A program made the translations under genes and the position numbers. A stretch of 7,199 bases of DNA from Flavobacteriaceae bacterium. GTDB taxonomy: Bacteria > Bacteroidota > Bacteroidia > Flavobacteriales > Flavobacteriaceae. The notes under the pieces are model-generated. The model ran no database searches, was not told the DNA's origin, and saw only the letters and a list, made by a program, of their open reading frames with translations. Each line of letters opens with the position of its first letter. The stretch's first letter is position 1. The stretch covers positions 1 through 7,199 of the forward strand of contig DAOUPU010000127.1 in the NCBI GenBank assembly GCA_030625995.1, in the 5' to 3' direction. Below are positions 1 through 5,693 of this stretch, piece by piece.

Positions 1-3
1 TTC

Positions 4-31
4 GGTATCTGGTATTTTTGTGTCAGATATC
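4..31. repeat. Small inverted repeat downstream of yebC
   Basis: Bases 4-11 and 24-31 are complementary over 8 pairs (one of them G-U) around a 12-nt spacer, with core TATCTG/CAGATA. It lies about 130 nt past the end of the yebC frame in the direction of yebC transcription. It has no adjoining T-run, so it is not a convincing intrinsic terminator. The arms match the simple intergenic repeats common in flavobacterial genomes, but that is recollection rather than a search result. Confidence 0.3.
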
Positions 32-47
32 AGGTTTTGGGCATTTT

Positions 48-82
48 GTTTAACTGTTTAACTGTTTAACCGTTTAACTGTT
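48..82. repeat. Four tandem copies of an 8-bp unit
   Basis: The unit GTTTAACT occurs at 48-55, 56-63, 64-71 (last base C instead of T) and 72-79, followed by a partial GTT. It is noncoding, sits at the far 3' side of yebC and can vary by slippage. No function is evident. Bases 101-145, just beyond it toward yebC, contain no G on the plus strand, which is another sign of simple-sequence, non-genic DNA. Confidence 0.8.
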
Positions 83-158
83 GAGATGTTCAATTGAGGA
101 TCCCACTACACCCACCACATAATCCTCCAACAACCAACAACTATCGCCAAACATCAAA

Positions 159-242
159 TTAGCCCATTTCCAAAGCGTGATACACATTTTGCACATCATC
201 ATCTTCTTCTAATTTTTCTAATAACTTCTCAACATCGGCTTG
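159..242 (-). other. yebC: Detached C-terminal coding tail of yebC behind an in-frame TAG
   Basis: Reading on in the yebC frame past the TAG at 243-245 gives 27 further codons and then TAA at 159-161. The tail begins QADVEKLLEKLEEDDDVQNV and ends ALEMG. This is the normal YebC C-terminus, an amphipathic helix, an acidic turn and a final strand. Including the TAG position the frame has 239 codons, the usual length for the family. The tail has no ATG, so separate re-initiation is unlikely. CAG or CAA (Gln) to TAG is one base change, and Gln is what the family would be expected to have there (EEQQAD). Confidence 0.85.
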
Positions 243-878
243 CTATTCCTCCATCAATTTTTTTGTCGTTGTGGGAATACTTTCGAAGCCAGACGACAAA
301 ATTTCAATGCTCTTTTCCTCCAAGTAATTTTGAATAGCCCCAAATTGCTCAAAGGGCGCATAAATTAAGATACCATCCTCATCTTCAAACACTTCTTCAA
401 CATCAAAGTCGATCAGTTCCAGCTCAAATTCTTCCAGGTCCATATCTATATCCTCCTTTTTTACTCTAAAATTACAGGTGTGATCGAACATAAAAATAAC
501 AGATCCTGAAGTGCCAAAGGTACCATCACATTTGTTAAACGCTGCTCTTACGTTGGCAACAGTTCTGTTGTTATTATCCGTAGCGGTTTCTATTATAACG
601 GCTATCCCGTGTGGTGCATAGCCCTCAAAGAGAACTTCTTTATAATTAGCAGTATCCTTGTCACTGGCTTTCTTGATCGCCCGGTCCACATTGTCCTTGG
701 GCATATTTGCAGATTTTGCATTTTGCATTACCGCTCTTAATCGTGAATTGGTTTCCGGATTGGGACCACCTTCTTTTACGGCCATAACAATATCTTTTCC
801 AATCCTTGTAAAAGTTTTGGCCATAGCTGACCACCGCTTCATCTTTCTCGCTTTTCTAAACTCGAATGCTCTTCCCAT
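243..878 (-). CDS. yebC: YebC/PmpR family protein, truncated by a premature TAG
   Basis: This is a YebC/PmpR/TACO1-family protein. Family members were long annotated as DNA-binding regulators, and more recent work shows that some help ribosomes through proline-rich stalls. The call rests on the signature N-terminus (GRAFEFRKARKMKRW at residues 2-16), the GGPNPETNSRLR loop near residue 37, NMPKDNVDRAIKKA near 58 and FEGYAPHG near 84. The start is ATG at 876-878, matching the family's first residues, with an A/T-rich leader and no Shine-Dalgarno. The frame stops after 211 residues at TAG 243-245, although 27 more family-like codons follow. The product would therefore lack its last helix and strand. 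Causes could be a real nonsense mutation, a base error or readthrough. TAG is a genuine stop elsewhere in this window (end of the FMN reductase gene, 3890-3892), which argues against genome-wide recoding. Transcription probably comes from the promoter at 1182-1212. Confidence 0.9.
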   Translation of the reverse strand: MGRAFEFRKARKMKRWSAMAKTFTRIGKDIVMAVKEGGPNPETNSRLRAVMQNAKSANMPKDNVDRAIKKASDKDTANYKEVLFEGYAPHGIAVIIETATDNNNRTVANVRAAFNKCDGTFGTSGSVIFMFDHTCNFRVKKEDIDMDLEEFELELIDFDVEEVFEDEDGILIYAPFEQFGAIQNYLEEKSIEILSSGFESIPTTTKKLMEE

Positions 879-885
879 TTATTTA

Positions 886-1071
886 TTATTTTTTGTTTAC
901 CGGATCAATTGAATTTTTGTCATGTCTGAATTTTATCTCATCGTCATAATAATTAATTTTTGCAAAACCCAGTAGTTCGGTACTACCTTTTGAATATAAC
1001 GTTGCCTTTTTTTGCTGAGAGAAGCTAGTTACTGTACAAAAGAGTAGGAGAGGGAAAAATTTAAATGTCAT
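886..1071 (-). CDS. Short secreted ORF, probably a truncated remnant
   Basis: A 61-residue frame is read from ATG 1069-1071. The first 19 residues or so form a typical signal peptide: MTFK, then a hydrophobic run FFPLLLFCTV, then TSFSQ as the likely cleavage region. The remaining 40 residues are hydrophilic and include KATLYSKGS, GFAKI and IKFRHDKNS. That wording resembles the start of a group of flavobacterial exported proteins of unknown function that are normally much longer. Here it stops 7 nt before the yebC start. I read it as the 5' end of a larger gene that lost its remainder, but it could be a genuine small envelope protein. An in-frame ATG 12 codons upstream (1105-1107) would put extra residues before the signal peptide, so the inner start is preferred. 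It shares the leader and promoter of yebC. Confidence 0.5.
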   Translation of the reverse strand: MTFKFFPLLLFCTVTSFSQQKKATLYSKGSTELLGFAKINYYDDEIKFRHDKNSIDPVNKK

Positions 1072-1181
1072 ATATCTGCGATAATTTAAATTGGTCATAG
1101 GTAACATCTTGATTTAGTCACTTCTTTGGGTGTAATTGAATTTTTAAGGATTCTATCTATTAAATAATAGTGGTCGGATTG

Positions 1182-1212
1182 CAAATGTAAATATTAGCAT
1201 ATGTTTTCACAA
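1182..1212 (-). promoter_or_regulatory. Bacteroidota-type promoter for the small ORF and yebC
   Basis: On the minus strand TTG (1212-1210) is followed by a 20-nt spacer and TACATTTG (1189-1182). This matches the flavobacterial sigma-A pattern TTG-N~20-TAnnTTTG at every defined position. Transcription would start near 1176-1178, leaving a leader of about 105 nt before the small ORF. The -33 element begins 5 nt beyond the carboxylase stop codon at 1217-1219, so yebC need not depend on read-through from the carboxylase gene. Confidence 0.65.
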
Positions 1213-1216
1213 TATA

Positions 1217-2845
1217 TTAAACCTGTATTATACCTAAATTAAATTTTTCCTCGATCGGTGAATGATTGGCGGCCTCTATTCCCATAGAGATCCATTTTCT
1301 TGTATCCAGAGGGTCAATTATAGCATCTGTCCATAATCGTGCAGCCGCATAATATGGAGAAGTTTGGCTCTTATACCTGTTGGTAATATTTTCCAGAATT
1401 TCTTCTTCTTTTTTCTTAGTGATTTTTTGTCCTTGTTTTTTTAGAGAAGCTGTTTCAATTTGAAGTAAAACCTTTGCCGCTTGCATTCCTCCCATAACAG
1501 CTAATTCTGCTGAAGGCCATGCAATGATCAGTCTTGGGTCATAGGCTTTACCGCACATGGCATAATTACCTGCTCCATAGGAGTTACCAACAATTACTGT
1601 AAATTTTGGCACCACCGAATTGCTAACGGCATTCACCATTTTAGCTCCGTCTTTTATAATGCCTCCATGCTCGGCCTTGCTGCCAACCATAAAACCGGTA
1701 ACATCCTGTAAAAATAGTAAGGGTATCTTTTTTTGATTGCAATTTGCCATAAACCGAGTAGCTTTATCGGCCGAATCAGAGTATATAACCCCTCCAAACT
1801 GCATTTCCCCCTTGGCATTTTTCACTATTTTTCTTTGATTTGCCACGATGCCAACTGACCACCCGTCAATTCTGGCGTAACCGCAAATTAGGGTTTTACC
1901 ATAATTGGCCTTGTATTCTTCTATCTCAGAATTATCTACCAACCGTTTAATGATTTTTTTCATATCGTATTGCTCAGTCCGTGCCAATGGTACTATACCA
2001 TATATCTCTTCTTGATTTTCTTTAGGCTGGATCGCTTTAATTCTGTTGAAACCGGCTTCTTGAAAATCACCAATCTTATCAAGTATGTTCTTTATTTTAT
2101 TTAAAGCGTCTTTATCGTTGGCAGCATTGTAATCACAAACCCCGGAAATTTCTGTATGGGTTATTGCTCCACCCAATGTCTCATTGTCAATAGTTTCACC
2201 AATTGCTGCCTTTACCAGATAACTTCCGGCAAGAAATATACTTCCTGTTTTGTCAACAATTATCGATTCATCGCTCATAATGGGTAAGTAGGCACCACCA
2301 GCTACACAGCTTCCCATAACGGCAGCTATTTGCGTAATTCCCTTACTACTCATTATGGCATTGTTTCTAAATATTCTTCCGAAATGTTCTTTGTCCGGAA
2401 AAATTTCGTCCTGCATGGGTAGATAAACGCCGGCACTATCGACCAGATAAATTATGGGTAAATTATTTTCAATGGCAATTTCCTGTGCTCTCAGGTTTTT
2501 CTTTCCTGTTATGGGAAACCAGGCTCCGGCTTTCACTGTTGCATCATTAGCAACTACAATACATTGTTTATTAGAAATGTACCCCATTACCACCACAACT
2601 CCTCCAGAAGGACATCCTCCATGTTCTATATACATCTCATCACCTGCAAAAGCACCAATTTCGATAGATTCCGTTTTTTTATCCAGAAGAAATGCTATTC
2701 GCTCTCTGGCAGTCATCTTACCTTTCTGATGGTGTTTCTTGATTTTTTCCTCTCCGCCGCCTTTGCAAACTTGATAAAACTTTTTGTTCAGAGCAGTGAG
2801 TAGTAGTTTATTATGATCGTCGTTTTTATTGAAACTGATATCCAT
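1217..2845 (-). CDS. Acyl-CoA carboxylase carboxyltransferase subunit (MCC beta-like)
   Basis: This is the carboxyltransferase half of a biotin-dependent acyl-CoA carboxylase. It moves CO2 from carboxybiotin to an acyl-CoA and acts in the cytoplasm with a biotin carboxylase/BCCP alpha subunit, which is not in this window. At 542 residues it is full length. The N-lobe carries VDSAGVYLP (135-143), IFPDKEHFGRIF (148-159) and the oxyanion-loop stretch MGSCVAGGAYLP (177-188). The C-lobe carries LQDVTGFMVG (379-388), GNSYGAGNYAMCGKAYDPR (420-438) and WPSAELAVMGG (443-453). The HFGRIF segment and the C-terminal SPYYAAARLW...DPLDTR pattern fit methylcrotonoyl-CoA carboxylase (leucine breakdown) better than the propionyl-CoA type, but substrate cannot be proven from sequence. 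The start is fixed by an in-frame TAG two codons upstream of the ATG. I see no strong -7 box in front of it: TAGCCTTTG at 2867-2859 has one base too many. Confidence 0.93.
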   Translation of the reverse strand: MDISFNKNDDHNKLLLTALNKKFYQVCKGGGEEKIKKHHQKGKMTARERIAFLLDKKTESIEIGAFAGDEMYIEHGGCPSGGVVVVMGYISNKQCIVVANDATVKAGAWFPITGKKNLRAQEIAIENNLPIIYLVDSAGVYLPMQDEIFPDKEHFGRIFRNNAIMSSKGITQIAAVMGSCVAGGAYLPIMSDESIIVDKTGSIFLAGSYLVKAAIGETIDNETLGGAITHTEISGVCDYNAANDKDALNKIKNILDKIGDFQEAGFNRIKAIQPKENQEEIYGIVPLARTEQYDMKKIIKRLVDNSEIEEYKANYGKTLICGYARIDGWSVGIVANQRKIVKNAKGEMQFGGVIYSDSADKATRFMANCNQKKIPLLFLQDVTGFMVGSKAEHGGIIKDGAKMVNAVSNSVVPKFTVIVGNSYGAGNYAMCGKAYDPRLIIAWPSAELAVMGGMQAAKVLLQIETASLKKQGQKITKKKEEEILENITNRYKSQTSPYYAAARLWTDAIIDPLDTRKWISMGIEAANHSPIEEKFNLGIIQV

Positions 2846-2900
2846 TAGCTAGTTTTTTCAAAGGCTAAAATACAAAATGAATGTTAAAGTTTGTTAAAAA

Positions 2901-2932
2901 TATACCATGATAATATATACCATGGTAGATAT
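2901..2932. promoter_or_regulatory. Candidate operator: palindrome plus direct repeat
   Basis: Bases 2913-2932 form a 20-bp palindrome with 9 of 10 pairs matched (mismatch 2917/2928), centred on ACCATGGT at 2919-2926. The 9-mer TATACCATG also occurs twice, at 2901-2909 and 2916-2924, 15 bp apart. The palindrome ends 13 bp before the -7 box of the doxX operon, where a -33 element would lie. The operon's third gene encodes a MarR regulator, and MarR dimers bind palindromes of about this size, so autoregulation through this site is a reasonable inference. It could also influence the divergent carboxylase gene, whose start is 68 nt away. Confidence 0.55.
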
Positions 2933-2945
2933 AAATTAATTTTTA

Positions 2946-2953
2946 TATATTTG
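2946..2953 (+). promoter_or_regulatory. -7 box of the DoxX/FMN reductase/MarR operon
   Basis: TATATTTG matches the Bacteroidota -7 consensus TAnnTTTG. Transcription would begin near 2958-2960, about 30 nt before the first ATG. No TTG or TTTG lies at the normal -33 distance. That position is occupied by the palindrome at 2913-2932, which suggests a promoter dominated by its regulator. Confidence 0.55.
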
Positions 2954-2990
2954 CAGAGAATTTAATATAAAAAACAAAAACTACAAACAG

Positions 2991-3365
2991 ATGAAAACAA
3001 AAAAAATAATTTATTGGGGAGCAACTGGATTACTTAGTGCAATGCTTTTAATGTCAGCGGGGATGTATATATTTCAGAATGAAATGATACAACAACTATT
3101 TATGGAGTTTGGGTATCCGACTTATTTGATATACCCATTGGTGGTGTTGAAAATTTCAGCAGTTATTGCACTGCTTACACAAAAAGAAACTAGAATTAAA
3201 GAATTGGCATATGCAGGATTATTTTTTGAGTTTATTCTGGCATTTTTTGCACATATCATGGTGGGAGATGGAGAACAGATGGCAGCCTTACTGGCAATCA
3301 TATTATTAGTGGTTTCTTATGTTTATAATAATAAGATCAATAACTTACAATTAGAGTCGGCATGA
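2991..3365 (+). CDS. DoxX-like family membrane protein
   Basis: This 124-residue protein has four predicted membrane segments, at about 8-27, 44-62, 71-91 and 96-112. The short loops contain the DoxX-like patterns GFPTY-type (GYPTYLIYPL, 41-50) and AHIMVGDGE (87-95). Length and topology are those of the small DoxX family. These inner-membrane proteins are often encoded beside oxidoreductases and thiol- or quinone-stress regulators; their biochemical role is poorly defined. It is the first gene of a three-gene operon, and its TGA overlaps the ATG of the next gene (ATGA at 3362-3365), which suggests coupled translation. The start follows an A-rich leader without Shine-Dalgarno and lies about 30 nt from the predicted transcription start. 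Confidence 0.85.
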   Translation: MKTKKIIYWGATGLLSAMLLMSAGMYIFQNEMIQQLFMEFGYPTYLIYPLVVLKISAVIALLTQKETRIKELAYAGLFFEFILAFFAHIMVGDGEQMAALLAIILLVVSYVYNNKINNLQLESA

Positions 3366-3892
3366 AGAACATTATGACAATTGGGGCTAGCACGAGCAGA
3401 AATTCAATTAATAAAAAATTAGCTGAATATGCGGGAGATCTACTTAAAAATGTAAATCTGATAAAAATAGACCTAAACGATTATGAAATGCCATTATTTT
3501 CTGTAGATATTGAAAATGAGAAAGGCTTTCCAAAGGCTACTATTGAATTTAACAGTATAATAGATAAGGTCGATGGATTTATTATTTCTTTAGCTGAGCA
3601 CAACGGAGCTTATTCTGCGACTTTTAAAAATTCTTTTGATTGGCTTTCGAGAATTGATGGAAAAGTCTGGCGGAATAAACCAATGTTATTATTGAGCACT
3701 TCCCCGGGAGGAAGAGGAGGTCAATCCGTGATGGAACTGGCTTTAAGTAGATTTCCTCACAGCGGAGGAAAGATTATTGGAAGTATGACGTTTCCTTCAT
3801 TCCATGATAATTTTCAAAATGGTGATATTGTCAATTCGAAATTAAAAGCAAATTTAATCGGACAAGTCAATAACTTTGAAAAAGCACTGTAG
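3362..3892 (+). CDS. NAD(P)H-dependent FMN reductase, flavodoxin-like fold
   Basis: A 176-residue cytoplasmic flavoprotein of the NADPH-dependent FMN reductase/quinone reductase family. Members use NAD(P)H to reduce FMN, quinones, azo dyes or metals. The phosphate-binding loop is GASTSRNSINKKLA (8-21). The second flavin region is LAEHNGAYSATFKNSFDWLSR (77-97), and STSPGGRGG (112-120) is the loop near the isoalloxazine ring. Length is normal and no motif is missing. The ATG lies inside the stop of the DoxX gene, and the TAG stop (3890-3892) is 2 nt before the MarR start, so the three genes are almost certainly co-transcribed. That layout suggests the enzyme detoxifies a compound sensed by the MarR protein, perhaps a quinone or electrophile. 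This is inference, and the substrate is unknown. Confidence 0.9.
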   Translation: MKNIMTIGASTSRNSINKKLAEYAGDLLKNVNLIKIDLNDYEMPLFSVDIENEKGFPKATIEFNSIIDKVDGFIISLAEHNGAYSATFKNSFDWLSRIDGKVWRNKPMLLLSTSPGGRGGQSVMELALSRFPHSGGKIIGSMTFPSFHDNFQNGDIVNSKLKANLIGQVNNFEKAL

Positions 3893-3894
3893 GA

Positions 3895-4332
3895 ATGGGA
3901 GATCTGGGGAAAGAAATTAATTCAAAATTTGATAACGAATGGGTGAAGGCACTTATCAATATAAAATATACCTCTGCTTTTTTAGACAATATTGCCAACA
4001 AAATTTTGAAGCCGTATAATATATCAGAACAACAATATAATATTTTGAGGATATTGAGAGGAGCCGGAAAGGAAATTACCGTTAATACCATAAAGAAACG
4101 AATGATTCAAAAATCTCCTAATTCAACAAGGTTAATGGATAAGCTTTGTGACAAGAAATTGATCAATAGGGTGAGGTGTGAAAGTGATCGAAGAGTAGTA
4201 TATATTGAAATATCGAAAGATGGATTAGACCTTCTGGGAAAAATAAACCTTAAAGAACTGGATGATTATACGAACTCACTTTCAGAAAAGGAAGCTAAAA
4301 CATTGAATAAGCTCTTGGATAAAATTAGATGA
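3895..4332 (+). CDS. MarR family transcriptional regulator
   Basis: A 145-residue winged-helix repressor of the MarR family. Residues 15-60 form the N-terminal dimerisation helices and start of the DNA-binding domain (ILKPYNISEQQYNILRIL, 37-54). The recognition helix region is near 62-90 (SPNSTRLMDKLCDKKLI, 74-90). The wing carries the typical DRR at 98-100 within CESDRRVVYIEIS. The C-terminal helix (about 128-145) completes the dimer interface. It begins 2 nt after the FMN reductase stop, so it is the last gene of the operon and probably controls it through the palindrome at 2913-2932. Two cysteines are present (85 and 95). Whether either senses oxidants is unknown, although Cys95 sits directly before the wing. 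The same regulator type lies beside pirin genes in other flavobacteria as far as I recall, which fits the pirin gene downstream. Confidence 0.92.
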   Translation: MGDLGKEINSKFDNEWVKALINIKYTSAFLDNIANKILKPYNISEQQYNILRILRGAGKEITVNTIKKRMIQKSPNSTRLMDKLCDKKLINRVRCESDRRVVYIEISKDGLDLLGKINLKELDDYTNSLSEKEAKTLNKLLDKIR

Positions 4333-4340
4333 TCTGTTTG

Positions 4341-4404
4341 GAGAAAAGAGAACAGAGAAAAGATAAAAGAGAAAAGAGAAAAGATAAAAGAAAAAAGAGA
4401 AAAG
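4341..4404. repeat. Purine-only tandem repeat in the MarR-pirin gap
   Basis: This is an almost pure A/G tract. Its clearest unit is 21 bp long: AGAGAAAAGATAAAAGA occurs at 4354-4370 and again at 4375-4391. Shorter degenerate AGAAAAG copies flank it, and a second A/G-rich patch lies at 4480-4496. It is noncoding and length-variable by nature. The remaining bases up to the pirin start (4405-4522) show no gene and only a weak -7-like TACATTTA at 4456-4463. Confidence 0.75.
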
Positions 4405-4522
4405 TTGTACTTCAATGAACGATTGAACTATGGATTAGACATTCTAAAGTTACATTACATTTATCAGTGAAATCTGCGAGAAAAAGAAAAAAGAGTCAGG
4501 ATAAATAAAAAAAATTAAAATC

Positions 4523-5245
4523 ATGAAAGTAATAGAATACAAAGCATCAGACAGAGGTTATGCAAATCACGGTTGGCTACAGGCCAATCATTCTTTTAGT
4601 TTTGCCAATTATTATAATCCGGGGAGAACAAATTTTGGTGCATTGCGTGTACTTAATGATGATGTGATACAAGCCAATATGGGTTTTTCAACGCACCCAC
4701 ATGATAATATGGAAATTATAACAATTCCGTTACAAGGAGCTTTGAAACATAAGGATTCTATGAGTGAAAAATGGATACCCATTGAGACAGGAGAAGTACA
4801 GGTGATGTCGGCAGGGACCGGGATCATGCACTCGGAACAAAATAATTCATTAACAGAGTTTATTAATTTATTTCAAATATGGATCATTCCAGAAGAACAA
4901 GGGGTGGAACCGGCCTATGATCAAATGAAATTTGATCCTTTGGATAGAAGGGATAGATTACAAACCTTAGTTTCTTCTTATAATGAGGTAGATAATGGAA
5001 GTTTAAAAATTCATCAGGATGCCAGAATATCAAGAATTGACCTTAGTGATAATAAGGATTTTATGTACGAATTAAAATCAAAAGATCACGGAGTTTATGT
5101 TATGCTTATCTCAGGAGATATTGTTATTTCCAATAAAAAATTAGAAGGAAGAGATGCAGTAGGCATTTCCGAAACAACCGATTTTAAAATAAAAGCAGGT
5201 CAGGATTCTGAAATTTTATTTATTGAAGTACCAATGAATTATTAA
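4523..5245 (+). CDS. Pirin family protein (bicupin, YhhW-like)
   Basis: A 240-residue, two-domain cupin of the pirin family. The metal site in the N-terminal cupin is complete: His58 and His60 in STHPHDNMEI (56-65), His103 and Glu105 in GTGIMHSE (98-105). These are the ligands seen in E. coli YhhW. The N-terminal signature GWLQANHSFSFANYY (17-31) and NLFQIWI (115-121) are also typical. YhhW and human pirin have quercetinase activity in vitro, but the physiological role of bacterial pirins is unsettled, often linked to stress or metabolic regulation. The length agrees with YhhW-type proteins. It follows the MarR operon in the same direction after 190 nt, so it may be read from the same promoter or from a weak one of its own. 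The A-rich leader lacks a Shine-Dalgarno. Confidence 0.93.
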   Translation: MKVIEYKASDRGYANHGWLQANHSFSFANYYNPGRTNFGALRVLNDDVIQANMGFSTHPHDNMEIITIPLQGALKHKDSMSEKWIPIETGEVQVMSAGTGIMHSEQNNSLTEFINLFQIWIIPEEQGVEPAYDQMKFDPLDRRDRLQTLVSSYNEVDNGSLKIHQDARISRIDLSDNKDFMYELKSKDHGVYVMLISGDIVISNKKLEGRDAVGISETTDFKIKAGQDSEILFIEVPMNY

Positions 5246-5315
5246 GAATTGCATTTAAGGATTTGTATAATAAAGGAGGGAATATTAGTCATTTTGGTTG
5301 ATGTCCCTGTTTTAT

Positions 5316-5365
5316 TTATTTGTGATTCTCATATATAATTCAATTTTTCTCCTGATCACAATTAA
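5316..5365. repeat. Inverted repeat, 11-bp arms
   Basis: Arms 5316-5326 and 5355-5365 pair at 10 of 11 positions (core TTGTGAT/ATCACAA) around 28 nt. It lies at the left edge of the GC-rich block, so it may mark the boundary of a repeat element, or it may form a stem-loop that ends transcription from either side. Neither function can be decided from sequence alone. Confidence 0.45.
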
Positions 5366-5562
5366 TCCTCCTTCGCGTTCGCTTCGGCGGACGAGAAGTT
5401 AAGGTTTAATTCCCCGACCCTCTGGGTCGGAAAATCAATATATTTGCGTAGCAAACTCCATTTAATACCCCGTATGCTTGCGTCGAGGTAGTTTATTTTG
5501 AGAGATGATTTTGCGCCATAAGCAGACATTTTTGATACCCATAAATTAAGAGATAAGATCAA
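5362..5562 (-). repeat. GC-rich hairpin block with a 66-codon frame, probable repeat relic
   Basis: This block differs in base composition from its surroundings and contains tight stem-loops. CCGACCC/GGGTCGG (5414-5420, 5424-5430) has a 3-nt loop, and TTTGC/GCAAA (5443-5447, 5451-5455) also has a 3-nt loop. A G/C-rich patch lies at 5371-5392. On the minus strand a 66-codon frame is open from a TTG start. It includes AYGAKSSLKINYLDASIRGI and RVGELNLNFSSAEANAKED, wording I recall from short hypothetical ORFs scattered through flavobacterial genomes. That points to a dispersed intergenic repeat whose open frame is incidental. It has no promoter, recognisable domain or normal start, so I do not call a gene. 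Confidence 0.4.
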
Positions 5563-5651
5563 TTTAATTGGAATATTTTAATGTAATGTGCTTTAATTAA
5601 ACTATTGCCAAAATTGTCAAAAATTCACTATAAAATTCAAAATGCAATTGT

Positions 5652-5659
5652 TAAGTTTG
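5652..5659 (+). promoter_or_regulatory. -7 box upstream of the PHP-ACT gene
   Basis: TAAGTTTG is a perfect TAnnTTTG box, 34 nt before the ATG. Transcription would start near 5664-5666, giving a leader of about 28 nt. No TTG is present at the usual -33 distance, so the promoter may be weak or activator-dependent. Confidence 0.5.
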
Positions 5660-5693
5660 CACTTCACTAAAATGTAGAAGTAATATTAGTTCA

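Larger units (their letters stand above)
5246..5693. other. 448-nt intergenic region between pirin and PHP genes
   Basis: I see no supported gene on either strand. A weak hairpin just after the pirin stop (AGGGA 5277-5281 with TCCCT 5304-5308, then TGTTTTATTT) could end pirin transcription, but the stem is short and the loop long. It is followed by an inverted repeat (5316-5365), a GC-rich block with tight hairpins (5371-5460) and plain AT-rich DNA. The -7 box of the next gene comes last. Confidence 0.6.

Noticed and set aside
2454..2803. Plus-strand open frames inside the carboxylase gene
   Set aside because: They are opposite-strand shadows of a strongly conserved coding sequence, with no domains or promoters of their own.
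2859..2880. Minus-strand TAGCCTTTG and TCATTTTG as -7 boxes for the carboxylase gene
   Set aside because: The first has one base too many, the second lacks the required A, and neither has a TTG at the right distance.
3890..3942. Readthrough of the FMN reductase TAG into further codons
   Set aside because: The frame closes again after 17 codons with no family-like sequence, and the MarR gene starts 2 nt after the TAG, so TAG acts as a true stop here.
4220..4445. Near-identical 16-mers ATGGATTAGACNTTCT at 4220-4235 (inside MarR) and 4430-4445 (intergenic)
   Set aside because: The similarity does not extend beyond about 16 bases and one copy is ordinary coding sequence; chance is the simplest explanation.
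5320..5361. TGTGA...TCACA resembling a CRP/FNR-type site
   Set aside because: The half-sites are about 30 bases apart instead of about 6, so this is an inverted repeat, not such an operator.
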